From NCBI GenBank assembly GCA_030753265.1, contig JASMCQ010000088.1, forward strand, positions 1-64,000: a stretch of DNA of 64,000 bases. The letters are read 5' to 3'. The DNA comes from Dehalococcoidia bacterium. GTDB lineage: Bacteria > Chloroflexota > Dehalococcoidia > UBA3495. Below are positions 25,734 through 34,738 of the stretch, in pieces; position 1 is the first letter of the stretch, and every line of letters starts with the position of its first letter. Under the pieces are notes generated by a model. That model worked only from the letters and a program-made list of their open reading frames with translations, had not been told where the DNA came from and searched no databases. The position numbers and the translations under genes are program-made.

Positions 25734-26927
25734 GTGGATGAGCTACTGAGCGATATTCGGGTCCTGGACCTAAGCTCGGGAATGGCCGGCGCCTGGGCGG
25801 CCCGGTCCTTGGCCGATTGGGGCGCCGATGTGATCAAAGTGGAGCCGCCGGCCGGCGACCCGGCACGCCGCCTGGGTCCTTTTCCCGACGACGATCCCCA
25901 CCCTGAGCGCTCGCCCTGGTTCCTTTTCCTGAATGCCAATAAGCGCGGCATCACCCTGGACGCGGCCACGCCCACGGGGCATAACCTGCTGCGTCAACTA
26001 CTCTCCCGCTGTGACCTGCTCATCGAGGACTGTTCAACAGCCCAGGCGAGCGACCTGAACATCCAGCCAGAGGCCCTCGCCGCCGACCATCCGGGCCTCG
26101 TCCACGTATCGGTAACACCCTTCGGGCGGACCGGCCCCTACGCCGGCTACCAGGGGACGGACATCGTCCTCCAGGCCATCGGCGGGTTCATGTACCTGAA
26201 CGGCAACCCTCACCTGCCGCCCATCTACGTTCCCTGGGAGCAGGCCTCCCTCTACGGCGGCAAGGTGGCGGCGGTTTCAGCCATGCTGGCGGTCACCGGC
26301 CAGCGGGTCACGGGCGAGGGCCAGCACGTCGATGTCTCCCTGTGGGAGGCCCTGGCCTGCGAGCCGCCGATGTCCATGGCCATGTACACCTACACCGGGA
26401 GTATCCAGAAACGGGGCCGGGGCTACCACCGGAGGGTCATGGACGGCGACCTCCTGGAGTGCAAAGACGGCTGGGTTGCCCTCACCTGCGACGGCGGCCA
26501 CCCCTGGGAGATGTACTCCGTCCTTCTGGATGCCCCGGAGTTGTTGGACGAGCGGTTCGGGGGCCTCGTGGGGCGGATCGAGCACCACCGGGAACTCCGG
26601 GCCATCGTCGAGCCCAAGCTGCGGGAACGCGGCAAGTGGGACCTGTTCTATCAGGGAATGGAGGAGCGCATCGTCCTCGGGCCGGCGCAGACCATCGACG
26701 AAGTCCTGGAGTGTTCCCAGCTCGAAGCCCGCCAGTTTTGGACGGCGGTTGACCACCCGGTGGCCGGACAGTTTAAACTCCCCGGTCCCGGGTTCCAGAT
26801 CGAGGGTCATCAGCCCCAAGCACGGCCGGCGCCTCTCCTTGGCCAGCACAATTCCCAGGTCTACCGGGAGGAGCTGGGTTACACTAATGAGGAGCTGGTG
26901 CGGCTCCAGCATCTGAGGGTCATATGA
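25734..26927 (+). CDS. CaiB/BaiF family III CoA-transferase, variant active site
   Basis: 397 residues from GTG at 25734 (DELLSDIRVLDLSSGMAGAWAARSLADWGADVIKVE); an earlier in-frame start would add 66 residues unlike any family member. The C-terminal lobe has GEGQHVDVSLWEAL and PAPLLGQHNSQVY. Where other members have the catalytic Asp, this one reads YVPWEQAS: Trp168 lies opposite the Asp and Glu169 is next to it, so Glu169 may serve or the activity may differ. The adjacent gene 27034-28407 is of the same family, on the same strand, about 100 bp downstream; the two may form a heteromeric or paired system. Confidence 0.88.
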   Translation: MDELLSDIRVLDLSSGMAGAWAARSLADWGADVIKVEPPAGDPARRLGPFPDDDPHPERSPWFLFLNANKRGITLDAATPTGHNLLRQLLSRCDLLIEDCSTAQASDLNIQPEALAADHPGLVHVSVTPFGRTGPYAGYQGTDIVLQAIGGFMYLNGNPHLPPIYVPWEQASLYGGKVAAVSAMLAVTGQRVTGEGQHVDVSLWEALACEPPMSMAMYTYTGSIQKRGRGYHRRVMDGDLLECKDGWVALTCDGGHPWEMYSVLLDAPELLDERFGGLVGRIEHHRELRAIVEPKLRERGKWDLFYQGMEERIVLGPAQTIDEVLECSQLEARQFWTAVDHPVAGQFKLPGPGFQIEGHQPQARPAPLLGQHNSQVYREELGYTNEELVRLQHLRVI

Positions 26928-26985
26928 GTTTCTGCCCGGGTTATTCACAGCTTCTCAAATCTTGCGACAAAAAGATTCCCGCCGG

Positions 26986-27020
26986 TCTCCCTTTGGTAAA
27001 GGGAGACTTAGAGGGATTTC
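26986..27020. repeat. Dispersed hairpin repeat, family A copy
   Basis: TCTCCCTTTGGTAAAGGGAGA followed by GAGGGATTTC (split here as arms TCTCCCTTT and AAAGGGAGA), ending only 13 bp before the next start codon. Confidence 0.7.
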
Positions 27021-27033
27021 GTTCACCGAGACC

Positions 27034-28407
27034 ATGGTGAAAACCGGCAATGGCGGGCGGCTCCCCCTCGAGGGAATCCGCGTGGTCTCCCTGGAGAACA
27101 TAGTTCAGCTTCCCTGGACCACGATGGTCCTGGCCGACATGGGCGCCGAGGTTGTCCGGGTGGAAAGCCTCTCGCGGCTAGACACCCGCCGCTTTCGCCC
27201 CTTCCCGGAGAACGACCCGGGGCAGCGGTTTTGGGACCGCTCCGGCTGGCACCACTACAGCGGGCGCAACAAGCAGAGCGTGACCCTGGACCTGCAACAA
27301 CCCCACGGATTGGAGCTGCTGAAGCGGCTCATCTCGCTGAGCGACGTGCTCGCGGAGAATCACCGTCCGGACGTGCTGGAGCGCCTGGGACTGGGCCGCG
27401 ATGTCCTGCGCCAGATCAGGCCCGACCTGGTGGTGCTGCGCAGCTCCGGATTCGGTCAGCAGGGACCCTGGCGCCAGGCGGGGGCCTTCGGACGCACGGT
27501 GCAGCCCCTCTCCGGGCTCTACGACTTGGCCGGATTCGAGGCCGGAGGTCCGGTCGGCGTCGAGGACTCCTACCACGACCTGCTCACGGGCTGGAACAAC
27601 GCCCTGGCAGTTCTCATGGCGCTCCACCACCGGCGGCGCACCGGCAGGGAAGCGCTGATCGACATGTCCATGTTCGAGACAGGGGTGAACTGCATCGGTC
27701 CCGCCCTGCTGGCCCGGCAAATGGGGTCGGTCTTACCGGGCCGGATGGGCAACAGCCACCCGCACCTGGCTCCCCACGGCTGCTACCCCTGCCGCGAAGA
27801 GGACACCTGGGTGGCCATCGCGGTGGACGGCGACGCCCAGTGGGAGGGACTCTGCCGGGCTCTTGGTCAGCCGGAATGGGCTCAGGATCAGCGCTACATG
27901 GACCCTCTTTCCCGCTGGCAGAACCGTGAACTGCTGGATAGCCACATTGCGGCCTGGACCCGGCAGCGGAGGAAGTACGAGGTCATGCACCTGCTGCAGG
28001 AGCACGGGGTGCCCGCCGGTCCCGTGACCATGGCCCGGGACCTAGTAACCGACCCGCACCTGCGCGAGCGGGGGTTCATCCAGTGGTTCACCCACCCCCC
28101 GGAGCGCGCCGTGGGCAAGCGGCCCTACCCAGGGCAGCCATACCACTTCTCCGGCGCCCGGCCCGAAATTCGTTTCGTCCCCAGCCTGGGAGAACACAAC
28201 CAGAGGGTGTTCGGCGAACTTCTTGGGGTGGATGACGACCAGCTCCAGGCCTACCAGGCTGAGGGGCTCCTGGGGACCGCCCCGCAATACGAGGACCTAC
28301 AGCGCCCGGAGCCGCCGACGCTGGATGAGCAGGTCGACACGGAGCAACTGGCCTTCTACGACCGCGGCTACCGCGAACTCCTGGGCCTGGACGAACCCCC
28401 AGCCTAG
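27034..28407 (+). CDS. CaiB/BaiF family III CoA-transferase with extended C-terminus
   Basis: 457 residues from ATG at 27034. Family features: LPLEGIRVVSLENIVQLPWTTMVLADMGAEVVRVE, the catalytic Asp region GVEDSYHD (Asp178, aligned with Asp169 of formyl-CoA transferase), RRRTGREALIDMSMFE and VPSLGEHN. It is about 45 residues longer at the C-terminus than typical members (QRPEPPTLDEQVDTEQLAFYDRGYRELLGLD). A family A hairpin repeat ends just before the start, and no strong ribosome site is visible. It probably works with the upstream paralogue. Confidence 0.9.
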   Translation: MVKTGNGGRLPLEGIRVVSLENIVQLPWTTMVLADMGAEVVRVESLSRLDTRRFRPFPENDPGQRFWDRSGWHHYSGRNKQSVTLDLQQPHGLELLKRLISLSDVLAENHRPDVLERLGLGRDVLRQIRPDLVVLRSSGFGQQGPWRQAGAFGRTVQPLSGLYDLAGFEAGGPVGVEDSYHDLLTGWNNALAVLMALHHRRRTGREALIDMSMFETGVNCIGPALLARQMGSVLPGRMGNSHPHLAPHGCYPCREEDTWVAIAVDGDAQWEGLCRALGQPEWAQDQRYMDPLSRWQNRELLDSHIAAWTRQRRKYEVMHLLQEHGVPAGPVTMARDLVTDPHLRERGFIQWFTHPPERAVGKRPYPGQPYHFSGARPEIRFVPSLGEHNQRVFGELLGVDDDQLQAYQAEGLLGTAPQYEDLQRPEPPTLDEQVDTEQLAFYDRGYRELLGLDEPPA

Positions 28408-28500
28408 GCCGGGTAACGCTGGCCGGAGGTTCTCGGGAAGGGCCAGGGAAACCCTTCCGAATGCCGCTTCAGGAGAGGTGTTTGGCGATCGCGCGTCTGG

Positions 28501-28765
28501 ATTAATGCCACCGTTGGGGCGCGATATATTGCGCCTCAACACCAGGATACCCGCCCAAATTCCGAAAATATCACGGTAGGGGCGCCAAACATTGCGCGCC
28601 TGGGTTAATTTCACCGTAGGGGCGCAATATATTGCGCCCCCACACCACGGTGCCCGCCCAAGTTACGAAAATGTCAGGGTAGGGGCACCAACCATTGCGC
28701 GTCCGGATTAATGTCGCCGTAGGGGCGCAATATACTGCGCCCCCACACCGGAGTGCCCGCTCAAG
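28501..28765. repeat. 103-bp tandem repeat, about 2.6 units, with an internal palindrome
   Basis: The unit starts TTAATGTCGCCGTAGGGG and contains the palindrome GGCGCAATATATTGCGCC. Palindromes sit at 28516, 28619 and 28722, exactly 103 bp apart. Each unit also holds a degenerate inner copy (GTAGGGGCGCCAAACATTGCGCG). Confidence 0.9.
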
Positions 28766-28801
28766 TCCCGGAGAGGTCTCCTGATAATGCTCTGAGGAAA
28801 T

Positions 28802-30514
28802 CTATGCGCCCTTCCGCAATGCGGCGGTGGCAGCCTCGTCAACGCAACAGTTCTCCTCGTCGATGGCTACGCCATAGGCATCCCGGACGTGAGCCGCCGT
28901 CACCTTCTTCAGGCGCCAGTCGGCCAGCACACTCTGCGGGTCACGACTCATGGGGTCACCCCAACCGCCGCCCGAGGGCGTGATGTGGAGGAAGACGTCG
29001 CTCTGCTTGAAGCGCTGGTTGATCTTGGAGGGCAGCATCGGGTTGCCATCATCCGGGTTCAGGTAGCTTTCGCTGGGCTGCCCCGCCTTGCCGCCATGGA
29101 GGCCGTAGGGCTGGAACTTCCGCCGGTCCGAGCGGAAAGTCACCGCCATCTCCGGCGCCAGGACCTCCCATTCCCGCAGAATGCTCAGCCCTCCCCGGAA
29201 ACGGCCGGGGCCCCCGGAGTCGGGCACCAGGCCGTAACGGCGGACCCGGAGGGGGAATGAAATCTCTTCCACCTCGATGGAGACGTTGCTGAGGTTGCCC
29301 CCCGTTTCCGCCAGCCCGTCGGGACCGTCGTTGCGCGGCGTGGCTCCCCGGGTACCGTAGACATTATCGTAGAACACATTGGCCTTGCCGTCGGGCCCGT
29401 ACACCCCGAAGCGGCCGGTGGAGGTGCCCCCCTGGGAGGCTGCCGGGATCTGGCCGGGAATGGCCTGGGACAGGGCCCCGAACATGGCATCCTGAATACG
29501 GTGGCCGGTCATGCCGCGGGCGGCGCAGGGGGCGGGGTGCCGCATATTGAGGATCGATCCTTTGGGGGAGATAACCTCGATGGGCCTGAAATAGCCGTCG
29601 TTGTTGGGGATGTCCACCCCCAGGGCGGCCCGCACCGCGGCGTAGGTCCAGGCTTCCGTCCAGGCTGGGGTGCAGTTGATCGCCCCGCGGACCTGGGGCG
29701 CGGAGCCCGTGTAGTCCGCGGTGAGGGAGTCGCCGTGAATGGTGACGGCAACCGTCAGCGGAATGGGGTCGGGGTCCACCCCATCGTCGTCCAGGTAGTC
29801 GGTGAAGGTGTAGGTACCGTCGGGCCAGGTGGCGATTATGGAACGGGCGATGCGCTCGGAGTAGTCCATGAGGGCATCGAAATAGAACATCAACTCCTCG
29901 CGGCCGAAAGTCTCGAGGATCTCCCGAAGCCGATCCTCCCCGATGTGGCACGCGGCCACTTCGGACCGCAGGTCGCCCAGCACCTGATCCGGAATCCGCA
30001 CGTTCTTGGTGATAATGTCGACCAGCGTCGGGTTCACCCGGCCCTGCTCGTAAAATCGTACCGGCGGCAGCCGCAGCCCTTCCTGGTAGATCTCGGTGGA
30101 GTCGTGGGCCATGGAACCCGGGGCCCGTCCGCCCATGTCGGTGTGGTGCACCACCGAGCAGGTGTACGCCACGAGGTCGCCATCGGAAAACATGGGCTTG
30201 ATGACGAAGACGTCCGGCAGATGCATCCCGCCCTCATACGGATCGTTCAGGAGGAAGATATCGCCGTCACGGACTTCCTCGCCGAACTTAGACACACAGG
30301 CCCCAACCGCGGCCGGGATGCTGCCCATGTGTCCGGCCACGGCCAAGCCCTGAACCAGCATGCGCCCCTGTGGGTCACAAATCGCTACTGAAAAGTCGAA
30401 CGCTTGGGTCGTGGTCGGCGAGTGGCCCGTACGCTGAAGAGTGAACATCATTTCGTCGGTGATGGACGCCAGGTTATTCTTCAAGACCTCGAAGGTGATG
30501 ACATCGATCTGCAT
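28802..30514 (-). CDS. hyuB: Hydantoinase/oxoprolinase B-family subunit (HyuB)
   Basis: A 570-residue HyuB-type subunit starting MQIDVITFEVLKNNLASITDEM. Typical blocks are NDPYEGGMHLPD, SVVHHTDMGGRAPGS, IYQEGLRLPP, GRFRGGLSI and the C-terminal SGGGWGDP. It pairs with the HyuA gene immediately upstream (117 bp). Such pairs carry out ATP-dependent hydrolysis or carboxylation at amide or ketone groups (N-methylhydantoinase, 5-oxoprolinase, acetone or acetophenone carboxylase); the substrate here is unknown. The protein is cytoplasmic. Confidence 0.92.
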   Translation of the reverse strand: MQIDVITFEVLKNNLASITDEMMFTLQRTGHSPTTTQAFDFSVAICDPQGRMLVQGLAVAGHMGSIPAAVGACVSKFGEEVRDGDIFLLNDPYEGGMHLPDVFVIKPMFSDGDLVAYTCSVVHHTDMGGRAPGSMAHDSTEIYQEGLRLPPVRFYEQGRVNPTLVDIITKNVRIPDQVLGDLRSEVAACHIGEDRLREILETFGREELMFYFDALMDYSERIARSIIATWPDGTYTFTDYLDDDGVDPDPIPLTVAVTIHGDSLTADYTGSAPQVRGAINCTPAWTEAWTYAAVRAALGVDIPNNDGYFRPIEVISPKGSILNMRHPAPCAARGMTGHRIQDAMFGALSQAIPGQIPAASQGGTSTGRFGVYGPDGKANVFYDNVYGTRGATPRNDGPDGLAETGGNLSNVSIEVEEISFPLRVRRYGLVPDSGGPGRFRGGLSILREWEVLAPEMAVTFRSDRRKFQPYGLHGGKAGQPSESYLNPDDGNPMLPSKINQRFKQSDVFLHITPSGGGWGDPMSRDPQSVLADWRLKKVTAAHVRDAYGVAIDEENCCVDEAATAALRKGA

Positions 30515-30631
30515 CGCTTCTCCTCGGTTTCCGCTGCGAAAGCGTCTGTGAGCTTATTGGTCCCGAAGCCGCCCGGGCGGCTGCTTTTGAGTCCGAGACT
30601 CGGCTTTCTTCATAAAAACGAGGGCGTGTTG

Positions 30632-32722
30632 CTATTCTAGAAGAAGATTGCCCAGGGGGTCACGCCGGACGCTGAAGCCCGGAGGCACCATCACGGTGGT
30701 GTCGTACTCTTCTACGATCAACGGCCCCGGTGTAGCGCGCTCGGTAAGGTCCAGCCGGGCGACCACTGGCGTCTCCATTGATCCCGACTCCCGGCCGAAG
30801 TAGGCGAGTCGGGCGGTCTTGCCCGGCGACGTGCGATACAGGGCCTTGAGGGATTCCACGCTAACGTTGTGGTCTTCCCGGGCCGTCGCGTACCTTGCCG
30901 CCAGCCGGACGTTTACTATTTCGGTGGGGTCTTGATCCGATCTGTGCCCGAAACTCCGCAGATGCTCCTGCCAGAACGACTCTTCCAGTGCCTCGATTCG
31001 ATGGCCGTCGGATGACCCCGCGGGCGCCGCCACCGTCAGTTCGTGGGCTTGATCGATGGAGCGCATGTCCGCCATGGGGCTATACTCCACCTTACTCAGG
31101 TCCACGCCTTCGGCCTGAAGCGCCGCCGCCACCCGCTCCTCTAGGCCGGCGTAAAGCCGCTCCAGATCGGCGTCGTTCATGGAGCTTGTGGGACGCATTA
31201 TCGTCTGTACCTCCTCCTGCTCCAGCGGCGAAACCAGAAGCCCCAGGGCGCTGAAGAGGCCCGGCACCGGCGGGACGATGATGCGCCTGATGCCCAGGGA
31301 GCGGGCCAACTCCGCGGCGTGGACCGGTCCGTTGCCCCCGAAGGCGATCAGGTCGAAATTGCGAATGTCGCGCCCCCGCTCCGTGGTCACGGCCCGGATG
31401 ATGCGGGCCATGGTGGCGTTGGAGACCATGTGAACAGCGTAGGCTGCCTCCAGCAGGGGCAGACCAAGGGGCTTGGCCACGGTTTCGTCCAAGATGCGAT
31501 GGGCCTTCTCCCGGTTTACCTTGAGAGAACCGCCCAACAGATACTCCTGGTTCAGGTAACCCAGGACCAGGTTGGCATCGGTGACGGTGGGCTGATCACC
31601 ACCGCCGTCGTAGCAGACGGGTCCTGGGACCGCCCCGGCCGACCGGGGCCCTACCTGGAGTGAGCCTCCGCTATCGATGGCGACGATGCTGCCGCCTCCC
31701 GCGCCCACCTCGGCAAGGTCGATAGCCCGGATCCGCAGCAGATACCCTCCGCCCTTCAAGAGGCGGGACGACGTGGAAATGGGCGCTCCGACCTCGTACT
31801 CGCTGGCGCGATGGGCCTCGCCGTTCTCGATCAAGGACCCCTTGGCCGTGGTCCCTCCCATGTCCAGGGTCACCACGTCCTTGATACCCAGACGGCGCGC
31901 CAGCGCCAACGATGCCTGGACCCCCGCGGCGGGCCCCGATTCCAGCGAGTGAATGGGCGCCTGCTCCGCCATTCTTGCCGTCATCATGCCGCCGGAGGAC
32001 TTCACGATGAGGAGCGGGGCCCGGACGCCCATCCGGTCGAGTTGCTGGGTCATGGAGCGCAGATAAGAGGCCATGACCGGCATGATGTAGGCATTGGTCA
32101 CCACGGTCGAGGTCCGCTCGTACTCCCTGATCTCCGGCAGCACCTCGGAGGAGACGCTCAGATACAAGTCGGGGAACTCGCGGCGCACCATCTCGGCGAT
32201 TTCCCGTTCGTGGACGGGGTTGATGTAGGAGTGCAAGAGGCACACCGCCAGGGAGGTGACCCCATCCTCCAGCATCGAGCGCACCACCTGCCGCACCTCA
32301 TCCAGGTCCAGCCCCGTCAGCACCTCTCCCTTGCCGTTCAGGCGCTCCGTGACCTCGCGGCACAGGTTGCGGGGCGCCAGGGGAGCGGGCTTGTCCCAGA
32401 AGATGTCGTAGATGTTGGGCATGCGCAGGCGCCGCAGCTCCAGCACGTCGCGGAAGCCCTTGGTGGTCATGAGCCCGGTCACGGCGCCGAGACGCTGGAG
32501 CACGGCGTTGGTGGCAGCGGTGGTGCCGTGCAGCACCTCGTTCACCTGCTTGGGGTTCACGCCGTGCTCTTTCAGCAAATCGGCCACCCCGTCCACCATG
32601 GCCAGTTCGAAATGGCCGGGGGTTGATAGCACCTTTTTGATTGCCAGTGACCCATCCTCACCGGCCAGAACAACGTCGGTGAAGGTCCCGCCTACATCGC
32701 CGCCAACGCGATAGTTGCTCAA
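30632..32722 (-). CDS. hyuA: Hydantoinase/oxoprolinase A-family subunit (HyuA)
   Basis: About 696 residues from a TTG near 32722, which has GGAGA 7 nt upstream and puts the family N-terminus (NYRVGGDVGGTFTDVV) at the start; an ATG 51 bp earlier lacks a good ribosome site. ATPase-fold phosphate motifs are GGDVGGTFTDVVL (N-terminal) and TLDMGGTTAKGS. Another glycine-rich block is IAFGGNGPVHAAELA. The C-terminal domain ends VPPGFSVRRDPLGNLLLE. It supplies the ATP-dependent activation for the HyuB partner downstream. Order here is A then B. Confidence 0.92.
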   Translation of the reverse strand: MSNYRVGGDVGGTFTDVVLAGEDGSLAIKKVLSTPGHFELAMVDGVADLLKEHGVNPKQVNEVLHGTTAATNAVLQRLGAVTGLMTTKGFRDVLELRRLRMPNIYDIFWDKPAPLAPRNLCREVTERLNGKGEVLTGLDLDEVRQVVRSMLEDGVTSLAVCLLHSYINPVHEREIAEMVRREFPDLYLSVSSEVLPEIREYERTSTVVTNAYIMPVMASYLRSMTQQLDRMGVRAPLLIVKSSGGMMTARMAEQAPIHSLESGPAAGVQASLALARRLGIKDVVTLDMGGTTAKGSLIENGEAHRASEYEVGAPISTSSRLLKGGGYLLRIRAIDLAEVGAGGGSIVAIDSGGSLQVGPRSAGAVPGPVCYDGGGDQPTVTDANLVLGYLNQEYLLGGSLKVNREKAHRILDETVAKPLGLPLLEAAYAVHMVSNATMARIIRAVTTERGRDIRNFDLIAFGGNGPVHAAELARSLGIRRIIVPPVPGLFSALGLLVSPLEQEEVQTIMRPTSSMNDADLERLYAGLEERVAAALQAEGVDLSKVEYSPMADMRSIDQAHELTVAAPAGSSDGHRIEALEESFWQEHLRSFGHRSDQDPTEIVNVRLAARYATAREDHNVSVESLKALYRTSPGKTARLAYFGRESGSMETPVVARLDLTERATPGPLIVEEYDTTVMVPPGFSVRRDPLGNLLLE

Positions 32723-32861
32723 CTGTGCTTCTCCCAGATTGCCCGTTCCCGAAAGGCAATCCCCTGATGTCATTCCTGGCGCAGATTAAGTGATCAACGC
32801 GGTGGAAGTCAAGCCGGGAAGATTCTCAGATCGGCCTGACCTTGAAGGTACCAAGTGTCAC

Positions 32862-32977
32862 CCCCAGTGAACCGAAGGGTCTGGGGAGGCGGAGGAGAAT
32901 CCCCACCCCAGATGCCTCGCTGCCGCGGCTGGCTCGGCATGACATTCTCGTACCAATGACAGTGCCGCTTTGCCCTC
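32862..32977 (-). repeat. Dispersed repeat, family C (about 115 bp)
   Basis: Read on the minus strand: GTCATTGGTACGAGAATGTC, then GCCGAGCCAGCC, GAGGCATCTGGGG, GATTCTCCTCC and GGGGGTGACA. Related copies are at 56188-56250 and, split, at 20502-20755. Confidence 0.7.
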
Positions 32978-33044
32978 CGGAACGCCGGCGTGGCTTTGCT
33001 CTTAGAAGTCTTGGCCTTGATGCCAAGCCTTGATGATCTTAGAA

Positions 33045-33081
33045 GGGGCATCCCATTCACCTATGGCGGATGGGATGCCCC
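33045..33081 (-). terminator. Hairpin terminator downstream of the SelA-like gene
   Basis: GGGGCATCCCAT and ATGGGATGCCCC are perfect 12-bp arms about 60 nt past the stop of the PLP enzyme. The minus-strand tail is TTCTAAG, so it is only partly T-rich. Confidence 0.5.
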
Positions 33082-33141
33082 AAAAACCACTTAATTGTGG
33101 GGTAAGGGCAACCGGTTACACCCGGTCCCCCCTCGAGTTGA

Positions 33142-34290
33142 CTACTTGCCGAACAGCTCCGCGATCCGCGCACCAACGATTTTGTCCTCACCCTCGGCCA
33201 GACCGAAGGTGTGCAGCGTGATCCAGTCCTGGCCATCGCGGACCCTGGTCCAGATGGGAGGATCGCCCTCTTTCAGCTTGGCCGACACGTCTTGGATCGT
33301 CATGCCGGTCACGGCCGCGTCCACACTCAGGTTCACGCCATAGGGTTGGTGCCCGATGATATTGTCGATCATATCGACCTTCACTCCGGGAATGTTTCCA
33401 AGCGGGGCTGCCATGTTCGCGCATTTCCGCTCCGCGACAGCCAGCCGGTCTTCGTGATTCATCGTTATCCAGCGGTTTACCGCCGCCACCACGCCGACCA
33501 TCTCCTGACGGTCGATCTTCTGAGGTCTTCCGACCCCCCGGATGCGGCGGCCCTCATAGCTGGCGAACGCCTGCAGGGAGAGCTTGCGGATCGTCTCCGC
33601 GTTGCCCAAGGCGAGGCCAGTCGACTGGCAAGAGCCCATGTACTTGGCGGCGATGCATTGGAAATCGGCCCCCATCCTGACGTACTTCCCAAAATTCTCC
33701 AGAGGATATATCTGCCCGGCGGAGTCCACCATTACCGGCACGCCCTGAGCGTGGGCAATCTCGATGGTATCCGCCAGAGGCAGCTCCTTAGAGTCCGGGG
33801 TTTGTTCCATGGCGACGTAGTGGACCGCGGCCGTCTTGGGGCCGATTGCCTTTTCCAGGTCCTCCCGAGTTGTTCCTTCCTCAGACCCGAACTCCACCAG
33901 CGTCGCCCCGGCCAGGGCCAGGCACCGGTCATACCAGTAGCGGTGCCTCCGCTGAATGAGGATCTCGTTCTTCATGCCGGTGGTGTTCGGAAGCTGCTCA
34001 ATCTTGGCGTCGTCGTCACCGGCCATGAAGGCGGCGGTCGCCAAGGTCAGCGCGGACCCCGCTCCGGAAGTGATATACGCTGCTGGAACGTTCAGCATCT
34101 TGGCGATGGCTGCACCAGCCTTCTCCTCGAGTTCCATCAGAGGTACGTAGGCGCTGTCGGCCCGATCCATCGCTTCTCTTACCTCGGGAATGGGCGTTGA
34201 CCCGCCGAGGAGAGTCACGCTGCCGGTGGCGTTGATGACCGGGACCGCGCCCAGCTCTTTGTAGATTTGACCCCATTCTTGCTGCGCCAT
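33142..34290 (-). CDS. SelA-like PLP-dependent lyase/aminotransferase
   Basis: A 382-residue fold-type I PLP enzyme. The PLP-binding Asp is Asp189 (VMVDSAG), the Schiff-base lysine is Lys216 (IAAKYMGS), and SGAGSALTLATAAF is the phosphate-binding loop. Overall it looks like the SelA-like group that includes D-glucosaminate-6-phosphate ammonia-lyase (DgaE). True SelA is longer, with an extra N-terminal tRNA-binding domain that is missing here. The substrate is probably a small amino compound. It lies upstream of, and on the same strand as, the HyuA/HyuB pair but is separated by 400 bp, a repeat and a hairpin, so co-transcription is doubtful. Confidence 0.85.
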   Translation of the reverse strand: MAQQEWGQIYKELGAVPVINATGSVTLLGGSTPIPEVREAMDRADSAYVPLMELEEKAGAAIAKMLNVPAAYITSGAGSALTLATAAFMAGDDDAKIEQLPNTTGMKNEILIQRRHRYWYDRCLALAGATLVEFGSEEGTTREDLEKAIGPKTAAVHYVAMEQTPDSKELPLADTIEIAHAQGVPVMVDSAGQIYPLENFGKYVRMGADFQCIAAKYMGSCQSTGLALGNAETIRKLSLQAFASYEGRRIRGVGRPQKIDRQEMVGVVAAVNRWITMNHEDRLAVAERKCANMAAPLGNIPGVKVDMIDNIIGHQPYGVNLSVDAAVTGMTIQDVSAKLKEGDPPIWTRVRDGQDWITLHTFGLAEGEDKIVGARIAELFGK

Positions 34291-34738
34291 TGTCGTCTCC
34301 TTACGCGCCGTGCCAGGTAGGTTTCGCCGGCCGCTCCGTTTTCAGGCCCGGATGACCTCTTCGCCAGCTTCCGGCGCGGTTATGATAACGTCTCTCGCCG
34401 CCGGTGGCAACATCCACCTTGATATGGAGCGTTTCCTCAGCTTCAGCACGCTGGGCAGGCCCGGCCCGTGGCCCTGGGAAAATCACGCCCCTTACGCCCT
34501 TCAGGCCGCCGGGGGACCGGCGCCTCACCTGCCGTTCGGCCAATAAGGTGGGAAAAATGAGCGCTTATTGGTAGACTGGGCAGCGAGTGCGCCGGTCCTT
34601 AGACGCTACGCTATATAATCACTAGCACCAGCGAATGCGTGGGCGTCAGGTGGGGTGATGCTCGAGAAGTCTTGGGGACCGGAGCACTGAGACGGGGACA
34701 GCTTTACGAAGACCGCTTCCCCGCTGGAGGTTAGAGGG
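34291..34738. other. Divergent intergenic region, 448 bp
   Basis: Between the PLP enzyme (minus) and the hydrolase (plus). I see no gene; promoters are presumably here but not clear enough to call. Confidence 0.4.

Larger units (their letters stand above)
32723..33141. other. Intergenic region, 419 bp, with family C repeat and a terminator
   Basis: Holds a complete family C repeat and a hairpin terminator of the PLP enzyme, both described separately. No gene. Confidence 0.6.

Noticed and set aside
28501..28765. CRISPR array
   Set aside because: The repeat unit is 103 bp with fully repeated content; there are no short repeats with unique spacers and no cas genes.
33142..34290. Genuine SelA (selenocysteine synthase), tempting next to selenoproteins
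   Set aside because: 382 residues without the N-terminal tRNA-binding domain of SelA; it fits the DgaE/SelA-like lyase group better and is 14 kb from the nearest UGSC gene.
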